Shown one piece after another: positions 9,701-18,209 of a stretch of DNA of 64,000 nucleotides. The DNA comes from Desulfoarculaceae bacterium (lineage in GTDB: Bacteria > Desulfobacterota > Desulfobulbia > Desulfobulbales > Desulfocapsaceae), in NCBI GenBank assembly GCA_019429465.1, contig JAHYIV010000001.1:62001-126000 (forward strand), written 5' to 3'. Numbering within the stretch: position 1 is the stretch's first letter; each line of letters begins with the position of its first letter. The notes below the pieces were generated by a model, which worked only from the letters and a program-made list of their open reading frames with translations, had not been told where the DNA came from and searched no databases. Both the position numbers and the translations under genes were made by a program.

Positions 9701-10201
9701 CTGAAGAGTAAAAAAGGTGATTCCATGGCCTTCATCACCCTGGAGGATGTTCTCGATTCCGTGGAGGTGGTGGTTTTCCCTGAGACCTATTCACGCGCCT
9801 ATCATCTGTTATCGTCAACCGAGGCGGTGATCATCCAGGGGACGGTACAGAAGGATGAACGGGGGGCCAAGATCATCGCCGAGTCCATCGACCTTCTTCC
9901 AGAGGCCCGGGAGAAATATACTGAATCTATCAAGATGGAGCTGAAGGCGGCGTTTATTACCAGACCGCGACTGGAGGCACTGAAAAAAGCATGCTACCAG
10001 TTTCATGGGACGTGTCCCCTGCTGATCACCCTCCATTTTCCCGGGCGCGGCGAGGTGGACGTTGAGATCCTCAAAGACCTCACCATCAGGCCATGCCATG
10101 AATTTTCCCAAAAAACCGAGGAAATTCTCGGCTATCCGGCCCTTTCTTTCAAGAAAAAACCACTCATCATGCCTACCCGTAAAAAATGGGGCAAGGGGTG
10201 A
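6707..10201 (+). CDS. dnaE: DNA polymerase III alpha subunit
   Basis: Replicative DNA polymerase, 1164 residues, the usual size for DnaE1. An N-terminal PHP domain opens with FIHLHVHTQYSLLDGA. The polymerase core contains GPGRGSGAGSL and the catalytic pair in MPDFDVDF (about 401-408); the third aspartate lies in KFDFLGLKT (about 555). It continues through the fingers, the tandem helix-hairpin-helix region and an OB-fold (about 985-1060, VRVGGLIRTCKLLKS) to a short C-terminal domain. It stands alone on the plus strand, flanked on both sides by the ATTCGTAATTC-type repeat. Confidence 0.98.
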   Translation: MNTDFIHLHVHTQYSLLDGAIRIPDLLNKCKEYGMDSVAITDHGAMYGALEFYVKAKKAGIKPIIGCEFYMAPGNRADREKGHFHLVLLAMDFAGYRNLMKLAAIAQFEGFYHKPRIDMETLNIHNEGLIALTACLHGQVPWLIGQNDMEGARKKAREFQDIFGDRLYFELQENGIPEQTPVNTGMKKLAAELGIKTVATNDCHYLNKDEAHAHDVLLCIQTNNTITNANRFKFSTDEFYFKSPEEMKKRFHHTPEAIATSVEIAQRCNLEIGFGDYFFPIFPVTEGETLESMFATSCWQGLQERFAAMREAGTFSPASEKLYKERLTTEIDVINTMGFPGYFLIVADFINWAKDQAIPVGPGRGSGAGSLAAYCMRITNIDPLPYGLLFERFLNIERQGMPDFDVDFCQERRGEVIEYVQNKYGGASHVAQILTYGTMKARGAIRDVGRAMDIPYGEVDRIAKLIPEQLKMTIKKAFGEEPRLQDAANRSPQIAELLSVAQSLEGLARHTSTHAAGVVVSPLPMVEFLPTCKGKDGETLTQYDMKHTEMTGLIKFDFLGLKTLTVIDKALKHIKADIGTELDIDAIPMDDLKTFDLLCRGDALGVFQLESSGMRELLVKMAPEQFSDLIALVALYRPGPLDSGMVNDFVETKHGRATANYPLPQLKSVLEETYGVIVYQEQVMQIANILASYSLGDADNLRRAMGKKIPEVMDKEKVKFMAGAKLNSIPEDKAEYVFDLMAKFAGYGFNKSHSAAYALICYQTAYLKAHHPAQFMAALLSCDMNNTDKIVLYINECREHKIEILPPDINESIYDFSVTDDRIRFGLAAVKNVGGAALESIIKERKDGGTYTSLEDFCNRIDSRRVNSRVIESLIKAGSFDSLGCKRSQLYTILPQAMEQAKAAQRDRQSGQMSLFSLAPDTTQKELITIPLPEIEEWNELERLVFEKETVGFYITGHPLDDAIHEIRTVVDSDIGKLAEWGDEQPVRVGGLIRTCKLLKSKKGDSMAFITLEDVLDSVEVVVFPETYSRAYHLLSSTEAVIIQGTVQKDERGAKIIAESIDLLPEAREKYTESIKMELKAAFITRPRLEALKKACYQFHGTCPLLITLHFPGRGEVDVEILKDLTIRPCHEFSQKTEEILGYPALSFKKKPLIMPTRKKWGKG

Positions 10202-10220
10202 TATCAATCAGGAATAATTG

Positions 10221-10245
10221 AATTCGTCATTCGTAATTCGTAATT
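10221..10245. repeat. AT-rich ATTCGTAATTC repeat downstream of dnaE
   Basis: About 25 bp made of the same ATTCGTCATTCGTAATTCGTAATT words that fill 6577-6700. It lies directly after dnaE and just before the decayed sensor gene, so the dnaE block is bracketed by the repeat. Confidence 0.7.
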
Positions 10246-10248
10246 AAA

Positions 10249-11053
10249 ATGGCCATGGTAAATAATAAATTCTGGAGAAACTGGACCATAGCCAGCAAGA
10301 TCAGTACTGTCATCTCCATGGGGGTCGTCACCAGCATTCTTGTTATTGCCATAGGGGCTGTCACCTTTCTCAAAAAAGAGTATCTCTCCACCTTTGGCAA
10401 GCAACAGTTCACCACGGTACAGGCCTTTGCCATGTACCTCGATGATAATCTCTCAAAAGCGGCGAGACGGCAAACTCCAAGGACTGCGAGTGATGGCCTC
10501 TTTTCAACACCTTCAAGAGGCACCATGGTTCCTGGCTGCCAATCTTCCTATGGATGAGATCCTGGCACCTTTTTATGCCACCCAGAAGATGGTCATCTCC
10601 ATTATCAGGGTTTGCGGGCTTGCTGTCATTCTCTTCAGCATCTGGTCTCTTTTCCGCTTCATGGCCCCTCTGAACCGTTTCATCGTTCATATCCAAGAAT
10701 GCGGAGATAAAGATACTTCTTTTGAATATGCAGTCGGTCCCGAGGTGACACGCCTGACCACCATCTTCAACCAGATGCTTGGCCGAATGAAAGAGAGCCA
10801 GGCTGAGCTGCGTTCCAATGAGGAGTTGCAACGTACCCTGCTCAACACCTCTCCTGACATCATCTGTCTCCAGGACGCGGATGGGCGCTGGCTGTTTGCC
10901 AACGAGGCCGCCCTGGCTCTGTTTCAGCTGCATGGCGTGGAATTGTATCTGGCCAAGGACGCTGGACGTGATTGCTGGCGATCTTTCAGCGATGTCCTGA
11001 AGGACGCTGACGACAAGAACCGTATAAGTGCAGGGCGGGTTAGCGCAGCGTAA
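10249..11053 (+). pseudogene. Decayed Cache-HAMP-PAS sensor gene (internal deletion, frameshift, lost C-terminus)
   Basis: Two overlapping frames together resemble a membrane sensor. The first (from 10249) gives an N-terminal transmembrane helix (about residues 13-42) and the beginning of a periplasmic region ending around MYLDDNLSKAA. The second frame (+1 relative, useful from about 10470) gives what looks like the end of a Cache-type sensor (EAPWFLAANLPMDEIL), a second transmembrane helix, a HAMP-like segment and the start of a PAS domain (TSPDIICLQDADGRWLFANE). Roughly 200 residues expected between the two helices are missing, the junction near 10455-10472 shifts frame, and the PAS domain breaks off into unrelated codons with no kinase or output domain. 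Domain names are by eye; the broken state is clear. Confidence 0.8.
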
Positions 11054-11099
11054 CCTGACGTGCAGTCAACAGACAACTGAAGGGAAGGGGGAACACACC

Positions 11100-11936
11100 A
11101 TGTGGAAATCTAAAGACGTCTATTTTCTTTCCGGCAGCACCGGTATCCTGGCCGAGGATTTTGGCAAGACTCTGCTCTGTCAGTTCCCTGAGATCAGTTT
11201 CAACGAGGAAAAAATCCCTTTTATCAGGACTGAACAGGATGCCTGGAATGCCCGTGAACATATCCTCAGGCAATCATCCGGTCGCCACCCCCTTGTCTTT
11301 TCCACTATCATGAATCCCGAACTGATCAATATCCTGGATGCGCCCGAAATTGAGATCTTCAATATCTGTGACACTTATCTTACCAGGCTCGAAGAACTCC
11401 TGGAAGCCAAGGCCCTGCGGGAATCAGGATTTTCAAGACTCCTCGATGACACCACCATGGCCAAACGAGTCTCTGCCATCCAGTATTGTATCTCTCATGA
11501 TGATGGCACCTCAACCAATGATTACGATGAAGCAGAAGTCATCCTGCTCGGGGTCTCCCGTTCAGGCAAGACCCCGGTTTCCGTCTATCTTGCCACCCAG
11601 ATGGGGATCAAGACCGCCAATTATCCTCTGATCTGCGACGATTTAAATATCTATCGTCTGCCTCCGGATATCGTCCGGAATAAAAAACGGGTTGTCGCCC
11701 TGTCAACATCGCCGGAGATCCTGCATTATATCAGGGAAAAACGGTACAAGGGCAGCTCATACGCCAAACTTGCCACCTGTGTCAATGAGCTCAATCAGGC
11801 TCACCAGATCTTCCTTAAATATGATATTCCGGTTATCATGTCTGACGGCAGATCCATTGAAGAGACTGCGACCCAGGTTGCCCAGGAGCTGACCATCAAG
11901 AAAAAAATTGATTTACACGCCAAGAAGAAAGAATAG
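11100..11936 (+). CDS. ppsR: Pyruvate,water dikinase / PPDK regulatory protein (DUF299)
   Basis: Bifunctional ADP-dependent kinase / Pi-dependent pyrophosphorylase that switches phosphoenolpyruvate synthase or pyruvate phosphate dikinase off and on. The 278 residues begin with the family's YFLSGSTGILAE and carry the P-loop-like GVSRSGKTPVSVYLA (about 155-169), followed by the conserved NYPL. The ATG at 11100 follows a GAAGGGGGA ribosome-binding site; a longer upstream frame reads into the sensor relic. Family membership is certain. Whether the target is PPS or PPDK cannot be told here, as no such gene is in the window. Confidence 0.92.
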   Translation: MWKSKDVYFLSGSTGILAEDFGKTLLCQFPEISFNEEKIPFIRTEQDAWNAREHILRQSSGRHPLVFSTIMNPELINILDAPEIEIFNICDTYLTRLEELLEAKALRESGFSRLLDDTTMAKRVSAIQYCISHDDGTSTNDYDEAEVILLGVSRSGKTPVSVYLATQMGIKTANYPLICDDLNIYRLPPDIVRNKKRVVALSTSPEILHYIREKRYKGSSYAKLATCVNELNQAHQIFLKYDIPVIMSDGRSIEETATQVAQELTIKKKIDLHAKKKE

Positions 11937-12028
11937 TCCAATCTGGAGCATACTTTTTTCTTACCGTTAAAACGGGTTCATTTCGTGGGCCAAAACATAC
12001 ATAAGTTAAGACAATACAGGTTGACTGC

Positions 12029-12874
12029 ATGGCTGATTATTCAAAACTGGATCGTCCTGAAATTCTCTCCCATATCTTTTACCCGCAACAGGAGGAACGT
12101 ACCCCCTTGCCTCCTGGTGCCAGAGATCTTCATTTTGATATGGAGCCAGGGGTTCGCATCGGCTGTCGTTTTTATCTCAGCGGCCACGACGCCCCCTCGA
12201 TCCTCTTCTTTCACGGCAACGGCGAGACGGTCAGCGACTATGACACCATTGGCCCGCAATACAATGAGGTGGGCATCAACCTGCTGGTGACAGACTATCG
12301 AGGTTATGGCTGGAGCAGCGGCCAGCCCACCGTCACCACCATGTTCAGTGATGGAGAGATGCTGTTGCAGGAGGCCGGAAAATGGCTGGGAGAAAACGGC
12401 TACACCGGTGCCCTCTTCCTGATGGGCCGATCACTGGGTTCCGCCTGCGCCATTGATCTTGCCGAAAAATTCTCTGATGATATCAAAGGCTTGATCATTG
12501 AAAGCGGATTTGCCGACACCCTTCCCCTGGCCCGTTCACTTGGACTCAACTTTAACGACTCTGAAATCGGCGAAGAAGAGTGCTTTAATAACAGCGCCAA
12601 GATCGCGCTGGTCACCAGACCAACGTACATCCTTCATGGCGCCAGAGATCAGATGATTCCCGCTGTTGAGGCGGAGAAACTCCAATCTTTTTCCGGGGCC
12701 AAAATCAAGGAATTTCAGGTTGTGCCTGGGGCAGACCACAACTCAATCATAGCTGTGGCCGGCAGACTCTACTTTCAGGCAATCAAACAGTTCATCGACA
12801 AGATCACCGGGGCCGCAACCTGGCGTAAAAAAAGAAAAACCGGAAAAACGGAAAACAAAACTAAGCCGCTGTAA
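12029..12874 (+). CDS. Alpha/beta hydrolase
   Basis: A 281-residue serine hydrolase fold protein without a signal peptide, so probably cytoplasmic. It shows the oxyanion strand LFFHGNGE, the nucleophile elbow GRSLGS (Ser about 135), the acid in LHGARDQMIP and the histidine in GADHNSI, in canonical order, plus the DYRGYGWSSG motif common in BAAT/FrsA-like hydrolases. The substrate is unknown. The last three codons and stop (KPL-stop) lie within the end of the MITE-like repeat at 12862-13030, so the native C-terminus may have been replaced by the insertion. Confidence 0.85.
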   Translation: MADYSKLDRPEILSHIFYPQQEERTPLPPGARDLHFDMEPGVRIGCRFYLSGHDAPSILFFHGNGETVSDYDTIGPQYNEVGINLLVTDYRGYGWSSGQPTVTTMFSDGEMLLQEAGKWLGENGYTGALFLMGRSLGSACAIDLAEKFSDDIKGLIIESGFADTLPLARSLGLNFNDSEIGEEECFNNSAKIALVTRPTYILHGARDQMIPAVEAEKLQSFSGAKIKEFQVVPGADHNSIIAVAGRLYFQAIKQFIDKITGAATWRKKRKTGKTENKTKPL

Positions 12875-13030
12875 AAAAATAACATGGCCATCTAAGTGAC
12901 CGGAGCGGCATAAGCGGCATAAGGAACCGGTCGCTCCTACGCCGTCCATAGCGCTCGCGACACTGGGCCGTCCCTGGCCTGCGTAACGAAATAGATATAA
13001 ATGGCCATGTTATTTCGTAACAGCTCCTAA
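12862..13030 (+). repeat. MITE-like element, copy A
   Basis: A 169-bp element nearly identical to 14563-14722 and to the inverse of 53819-53978. The ends are imperfect inverted repeats of about 30 bp: left TAAGCCGCTGT...AAATAACATGGCCAT, right ATGGCCATGTTATTT...GGCTCCTAA type. The interior is GC-rich and has no coding potential, so it would have to be moved by a transposase acting in trans. Its left end overlaps the stop of the upstream hydrolase gene. Confidence 0.88.
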
Positions 13031-13084
13031 CCAACCGGACATGGCTGACAAGCTGTAAACAAACATTCACAGCCATATATTTTC

Positions 13085-13987
13085 ATGCAAATACAGATGC
13101 AGAATCATAGTATTCGTCCCTTCCTGACAGTCATGGCACTGCTCTTTTTCATCAGCCTGAGCGGATGCGGGCCGAACATCCCTGAATATGTCTTGCCCAC
13201 CAGCAAGATATCACCCGACCTGACACCACCAGTCGAGCCAGCTCCCGCTGTCATCATGCCGGTACAGCCGGAACCCCTGGCAGACCCTGAAATAGCTGCC
13301 TCTCCCGAGGTGTTGCGTGTGGGGATATCTCGTGACCAGCAACCTTTTATCTATAGAAAAAATCAAAAAATACAGGGACTTGAGGGAGACCTTGCCCAGC
13401 AGTTAGGTAAATTCTCCGGCAAGGCGGTGTATTTTATCAAGGTACCGGAGGAAAGGGCAACAGAGGCCCTGGAGAAAGGGTATATTGATATGATCATACC
13501 CGGCCGTAAGATATCCGGCGCCAAGGATGCTCAAGTAACTTTCAGTGAACCGTACCTGCGTGCCGGACAGATCCTGCTCATCAGATCCCGGGATGTAGCC
13601 ATCTTTTCTAACGGGATCTATAGCCTGGAAGGTTCCGGTTTTACCTTTGGCGTCATCGAGGGAAGTAGTGGCGACCAGTTTATCACCAAGACCATTCAAG
13701 GCGTCATAATCAGACGCTTCAAGACAGCTGAAACTGCTGTTCAGGCCTTGATTGGCAAAGACATTGACCTCTTTCTCCATGACGCGCCAACGATCTGTCA
13801 TCATGCCGCCATCAACAAATCGGCCGAGCTTATCCCCATTCTGAACCTGGTGACGGAAGAATATATCGGCTGGGAGATGAGAAGCGAAGACAAGGAACTG
13901 AGGCAGCAGGCCAATCTTTTTATCCGGCAAAGTAGGGCGGAAGGCCGGTTGCAGAAGACAATCAGACAATGGATCCCTAACCTGTAA
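13085..13987 (+). CDS. Periplasmic solute-binding-type (SBP_bac_3) lipoprotein
   Basis: A 300-residue predicted lipoprotein: hydrophobic signal with lipobox LSGC (Cys about 31), then a proline-rich linker of about 45 residues, then a family-3 binding domain starting [15 protein letters not shown]. Typical later segments are [34 protein letters not shown], and the C-terminal [18 protein letters not shown]. No permease or ATPase genes are adjacent, so it is an orphan binding protein; it could also act as a sensor or in cell-wall metabolism. The ligand is unknown. Confidence 0.82.
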   Translation: MQIQMQNHSIRPFLTVMALLFFISLSGCGPNIPEYVLPTSKISPDLTPPVEPAPAVIMPVQPEPLADPEIAASPEVLRVGISRDQQPFIYRKNQKIQGLEGDLAQQLGKFSGKAVYFIKVPEERATEALEKGYIDMIIPGRKISGAKDAQVTFSEPYLRAGQILLIRSRDVAIFSNGIYSLEGSGFTFGVIEGSSGDQFITKTIQGVIIRRFKTAETAVQALIGKDIDLFLHDAPTICHHAAINKSAELIPILNLVTEEYIGWEMRSEDKELRQQANLFIRQSRAEGRLQKTIRQWIPNL

Positions 13988-14001
13988 TTCGGATACGGAA
14001 T

Positions 14002-14544
14002 ATGAAAGAGTCTCTTATGAAGAATAACGATCAAAAGCGGAGTGACTATCTGTCCTGGGATGAGTACTTCATGGCAGTGGCCCTGTTGTCCGCCCAGCGC
14101 AGTAAAGATCCGAGCACCCAGGTGGGTGCCTGTGTGGCCAATGAACAGAACAAGATCGTTGGGGTCGGCTACAATGGTTTTCCCTGGGGCTGCTCTGATG
14201 ACAAGTTACCCTGGGCCCGGGAAGGGACGCTTCTTGACACCAAATACCCCTATGTATGTCATGCGGAGGTCAATGCCGTCCTCAACTCCATCACCTATAA
14301 CCTCAGCAATTGCCGCATCTACGTGGGACTCTTTCCCTGCAACGAATGCACCAAGGTGATTATCCAGGCAGGGATTAAAGAGGTTATCTACATGTCAGAC
14401 AAATACAAGAAGACCGATACGGTGCGGGCCTCAAAAATAATGCTCGATCATGCCGGGATCCCTTACCGAAAATTTGAAAGCACTAGAAAAATGATCTGTC
14501 TTGATCTGACACACTTGCCAGAAATAAGTGATGAATGCTGCTGA
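14002..14544 (+). CDS. dCMP deaminase family protein
   Basis: Zinc-dependent deaminase converting dCMP to dUMP in thymidylate supply, or a ComEB-like relative. The 180 residues contain the zinc ligands and catalytic Glu in [10 protein letters not shown] (about 91-99) and PCNECTKVI (about 114-122), and the dCMP-specific start [25 protein letters not shown]. It starts 14 bp after the preceding lipoprotein gene and ends just before a MITE-like element. Confidence 0.92.
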   Translation: MKESLMKNNDQKRSDYLSWDEYFMAVALLSAQRSKDPSTQVGACVANEQNKIVGVGYNGFPWGCSDDKLPWAREGTLLDTKYPYVCHAEVNAVLNSITYNLSNCRIYVGLFPCNECTKVIIQAGIKEVIYMSDKYKKTDTVRASKIMLDHAGIPYRKFESTRKMICLDLTHLPEISDECC

Positions 14545-14562
14545 TTATTGATGATCTCATAA

Positions 14563-14722
14563 TAAACCGCTGTAAAAAAATAACATGGCCATCTAAGTGC
14601 CCGGAGCGGCATAAGGAGCCGGTCGCTCCTACGCCGTCCATGGCGCTCGCGATACTGGGCCGTCCCTGGCCTGCGTAACGAAATAGATATAAATGGCCAT
14701 GTTATTTCTTAACGGCTCCTAA
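14563..14722 (+). repeat. MITE-like element, copy B
   Basis: A 160-bp copy in the same orientation as copy A and about 95% alike by eye; it lacks the short internal AGCGGCATA duplication seen in copy A. Bounded by TAA on the left and CCTAA on the right. It lies between the convergent dCMP deaminase and thiL genes. Confidence 0.88.
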
Positions 14723-14737
14723 CTATCAATGGGATCA

Positions 14738-15742
14738 TCAATGTTCGTAGCCCTGGAAGGTTATGTCACAACGGCTACCGTCGCTTTTTTCCAGGAGAAC
14801 GCCCTGGCCTTTGATAATGGTTCCTACCGGATAGATCTGGTGGCTCAGCTCGGTCAACAGTCGCGCCTCCAGCTCTTTTTCCTTCCCCGGACGCACGGTG
14901 AACAGCAGTTGATAATCCTCTCCCCCTTTAAGCATCAGATCAAGCTTCTCCTTATTCAAAAAAAAAGCAGCGTTGTCAATGACCGATAAAGCGGGCAGCC
15001 TGTCGGCATAGAGGATACTGCCGGTTCCGCTTTCCTGACAGATATGGGCAAGGTCTGTTGCCAGACCATCTGAAACATCCTGCATGGCGCTCACGCAGCC
15101 ACTGGAGCCAAGCTGCTGCCCCAGTTTGACCTGAGGACGCGGATTCAAGTGGGCATCAAGCAAGTCCTGCCACTGTGACCATTGTTCAGGATCCGTCCCT
15201 TCCAGTTTCGCCCTTTGAAACAGCGCCAGTCCGGCGGCGGCAGAACCAAGCGGGCCACTGACATAGACGCTATCTCCGGGAGTGGCCCCCGTTCGATAGA
15301 GAATCTGATCGGGCGCCGCCTCTCCAATCACCGTGACCGAAATCACCAGTTCGCGGCCTCGCACCGTATCTCCACCAATCAAGACACATCCCTGTTCGGC
15401 CAGGATGGCTGCAACCCCGGCCAACCAGCGTTGCAGCCACTCTGTCTCAAGATCCTGAGGCAGGCAGAGCGAGAGCAGAACAAAGCGGGGCCGTCCGCCC
15501 ATAGCCGCGATATCACTTAAATTTACGGCAATGCTCTTGCGGCCGAGCAGTTCAGGAGGATGCCAGGCCCGGTCAAAATGCACCGAATCGACCAGGGTGT
15601 CGGTTGTAATCAGCCACTGTCCCGCCCCTGGAGTTCCAAAGACGGCACAATCATCCCCTATCCCCTGGATAAGGTCTGGGGCCGCAGCAACACTTGCGCC
15701 TCTGATCAAACGGATAATGGCCCGTTCAGACAAACCGGCCAT
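14738..15742 (-). CDS. thiL: Thiamine-monophosphate kinase
   Basis: Phosphorylates thiamine monophosphate to thiamine diphosphate, the last step of coenzyme formation. The 334 residues show the PurM-like architecture: GIGDDCAVF near the N-terminus, LITTDTLVDSVHF, SIAVNLSDIAAMGG, GGDTVRG, and the C-terminal QDVSDGLATDLAHI and GEDYQLLF. The start ATG overlaps the stop of the upstream 134-residue gene, so the two are likely translationally coupled. Confidence 0.95.
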   Translation of the reverse strand: MAGLSERAIIRLIRGASVAAAPDLIQGIGDDCAVFGTPGAGQWLITTDTLVDSVHFDRAWHPPELLGRKSIAVNLSDIAAMGGRPRFVLLSLCLPQDLETEWLQRWLAGVAAILAEQGCVLIGGDTVRGRELVISVTVIGEAAPDQILYRTGATPGDSVYVSGPLGSAAAGLALFQRAKLEGTDPEQWSQWQDLLDAHLNPRPQVKLGQQLGSSGCVSAMQDVSDGLATDLAHICQESGTGSILYADRLPALSVIDNAAFFLNKEKLDLMLKGGEDYQLLFTVRPGKEKELEARLLTELSHQIYPVGTIIKGQGVLLEKSDGSRCDITFQGYEH

Positions 15743-16146
15743 TATTTGACCCGTTTGAGGAATGATGGCTTTTTCTCATTTCTGGACGCTGTTCCGGGCG
15801 GTGGCGACTCCAGGTTGTCCGGGGCTGGCGATCGCCCCTGCAGGGAGATATCGTCCAGACCAACCGCCTTGACAAAGCGTTCTTCACCTCCCATGGTGAA
15901 CACCTCCATCCCTGTCAACTGGGGAGTCCGCAGGGTCCAGATCATCTCTTGCGGCGGAATGGATAACAAGACCAGAGTGACATGCCACCATTCATTCTTG
16001 CGGCTGGTGTCCGGCTCAATATTTGTGACCAGGGCATAAGACGCCATGATCTGCGGCTCCTTGGCCACGATCAGAACCAGATCTCCGACATCCGTGCTGT
16101 CCTTGAACCTGACCACCTTTTTTAACTCAGCAATTAATTTTTCCAT
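15742..16146 (-). CDS. Conserved-looking hypothetical protein upstream of thiL
   Basis: A 134-residue soluble protein with no domain I recognise. The first ~95 residues look like one compact alpha/beta domain (KLIAELKKVVRFKDSTDVGD, then strands VLIVAKEP, YALVTNIEPD, WHVTLVLLS); the last 40 are polar and proline-rich. Its stop and the thiL start share bases, which supports it being a real gene in the same operon. No function is proposed. Confidence 0.65.
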   Translation of the reverse strand: MEKLIAELKKVVRFKDSTDVGDLVLIVAKEPQIMASYALVTNIEPDTSRKNEWWHVTLVLLSIPPQEMIWTLRTPQLTGMEVFTMGGEERFVKAVGLDDISLQGRSPAPDNLESPPPGTASRNEKKPSFLKRVK

Positions 16147-16292
16147 ATCATTCGTATTATTTTTTTATAACTCTTCAACATGAAAATATATTCAACAAAA
16201 ATCATGATATTATAGATCGTTACATTTGCAGGTCGGGTTTCAACAGGACGCCGGGTTTGCCGCGAGACCCTGCTGACGGACCACAATCCGAT

Positions 16293-18062
16293 CTACTGGG
16301 CCAGTATAGTCGTTGATTCAAGGATAATGGCATCACCCTCGATCACGCTGCGCGCACCAATCACATCGTACATGGCCAGGCCATCGAGCAGAGGAAGGAT
16401 CAATTGCTCCAACACCACCGTAGATTTCAAGGCACTCTCACGATCCTGCATGGAGAGCATGACTCCACCCCAGCTTGCCAGTTCCTTGATCATCTGCAGC
16501 AGAGATGAAAACCTGACAAAGCTGACGGAGTTATTTACCGAGCTCAACCCTTGCTCCAACCCTTTATTGATCTGCTGGAAACTAGCATCATCAACCAGGG
16601 CGCCACCAATCCCCCCGGTAACAGCACCCGACGCTTCAGACCGCTCCTTATACCCGGCCGGGCTGTCAATAATTTCCTTCACCAGATCCATTGTGCTTGC
16701 CAAAATCAGATAGCCCTGATGCAAGGCATAAACCGGTTGTAAACCTGGATGGAGTGACACCCCCCAGGAGATCAGCTGGACACCTTTATATTCCTCGGTC
16801 CGGGTGGAGATGTTGGCCTGGCGAAGCAGTGGCTCAACCATCTTGATGAAATCCTCTTCCTTTTCTAGTTTTATAAAAATGGCCCCATTGGGCAAAGGAA
16901 TGAATCCATCGGTGGCTACCTCCTTGAGCAGGAAGACGGTCTCAGAACCAAAGATCGCAAAGAGCTCCTGTAATTCCACACCCGTGCTCGTTTTCACATT
17001 CTGCCCTATGGCCTGGAGTTGTTCAGCACTGTATTTCATCTCCCGGGTGTACATCTCCCAGAAGACGCTCATATCCCAGGTATTGGTCCAGTAATAGCCA
17101 AGAATATCGGCAGGAACCATGGCCAGTGTTTTATTTTCCACCGGTTGCACAGCGCACATCTTGCCGACAAGAGGATCCAGCTTTTCCTGGGTGAACAGGA
17201 TAACGGCCTTATCCCGGACCTCCCCTTTCTCCTTCCAGGCCCCAAAGGCCAGCCCCTCCCAACCTTTCCACTGGTCAATGGTCTTCTGAACATTCTCCTG
17301 CTGAATTTGGTCAAGGTCTTTGGCCCATTTGCTGGCCTGTTCATAAAGTGCAGGTATCGAGACATAGGTAAAGAGCTCGGCATCAACAAACTCATGACGC
17401 AGACGAAGATATTCCTTCTTCTGCGCCAGGCCCTTCTGCCAGCTCTCATACCGATCCAGACTCGCCTGCACAAGTTGCTCATCAAAGGCGGCGATCATAA
17501 AGCCCTCAACAGTTGCCACAGTCACAGTCGTTCCTTCTTCCACGCGATATTGTTTAAGACTGTGCTTTCCGTGCTGGATGCTTGTCTGCTCAAGATTCTT
17601 TGCAAAAAGAGAACTCAGCAGGTCAAGGATATCGGCGTTGTGCCTGGGTCTGGCAATAAAAAGAAAACTGCTGGCCATCATTTGTTCAGGAACGTCAAGT
17701 GCAAGGTCAGGAAACGGCAACAGGGCCAGCGTAAACTCTCGACCAAAAAATTCTTTAAAGAGCGGACTGCCGAGGAACTCCTCCAGCTGTTTTCTGGTAT
17801 CCCTGACCGTATTGATTTCCTCCGGGGTCAGCTCAAGGTCAGTGGCAATCTTCGTATAATCAATTGCTGCCATCGCGCGACCAAGGCGTGAGACCTTGAA
17901 ATCATCAAACAACTTACCCAAATCCCGCTGCTCGACAGAGACGAGAGTTTCCACGGGGAGGAAATCCGCGGCCGTCCCCTTCCCCATCCTTACTGTGACC
18001 AGAAAATAGAGAACAGCCGCCAGAATGCAGACTGCCCCAAAGATCATTCCTGCCTTTTTCAT
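16293..18062 (-). CDS. Membrane-anchored DUF3352-like protein
   Basis: A 589-residue protein with one N-terminal transmembrane or signal-anchor segment (about 5-24) and a large extracytoplasmic part. It has the look of the DUF3352 family: alternating short strands with FLFIARP, VATVEGFMIAAFDEQLV, and paired repeats of an 'energy-like' alpha/beta module. No catalytic motif is visible. It is preceded on the minus strand by a degenerate MITE end and gmhB; the gap to the next gene downstream (about 145 bp) holds no clear terminator. Family assignment is tentative. Confidence 0.6.
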   Translation of the reverse strand: MKKAGMIFGAVCILAAVLYFLVTVRMGKGTAADFLPVETLVSVEQRDLGKLFDDFKVSRLGRAMAAIDYTKIATDLELTPEEINTVRDTRKQLEEFLGSPLFKEFFGREFTLALLPFPDLALDVPEQMMASSFLFIARPRHNADILDLLSSLFAKNLEQTSIQHGKHSLKQYRVEEGTTVTVATVEGFMIAAFDEQLVQASLDRYESWQKGLAQKKEYLRLRHEFVDAELFTYVSIPALYEQASKWAKDLDQIQQENVQKTIDQWKGWEGLAFGAWKEKGEVRDKAVILFTQEKLDPLVGKMCAVQPVENKTLAMVPADILGYYWTNTWDMSVFWEMYTREMKYSAEQLQAIGQNVKTSTGVELQELFAIFGSETVFLLKEVATDGFIPLPNGAIFIKLEKEEDFIKMVEPLLRQANISTRTEEYKGVQLISWGVSLHPGLQPVYALHQGYLILASTMDLVKEIIDSPAGYKERSEASGAVTGGIGGALVDDASFQQINKGLEQGLSSVNNSVSFVRFSSLLQMIKELASWGGVMLSMQDRESALKSTVVLEQLILPLLDGLAMYDVIGARSVIEGDAIILESTTILAQ

Positions 18063-18106
18063 TTATTTCTCCTTCTTCTCTCTTGCATAATTTCTTGTTT
18101 TTCAGG

Positions 18107-18209
18107 ACGTTGTCACAAAACGATGTCGTCATCCGCAGGGCGAACACGCAGATAAGGAGCTGTAACGAAATGGTCAACAAAGAAAGGGTTATTTTGTAAC
18201 GGATCCTAA
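18107..18209 (-). repeat. Degenerate MITE-like element abutting gmhB
   Basis: The right edge (18188-18209) matches the MITE terminal repeat, GTTATTTTGTAACGGATCCT versus consensus GTTATTTCGTAACGGCTCCT. The rest, with GGAGCTGTAACGAAATGGTC inside, is a shuffled and shortened version of the element. The end overlaps the last codons of gmhB. Confidence 0.65.
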
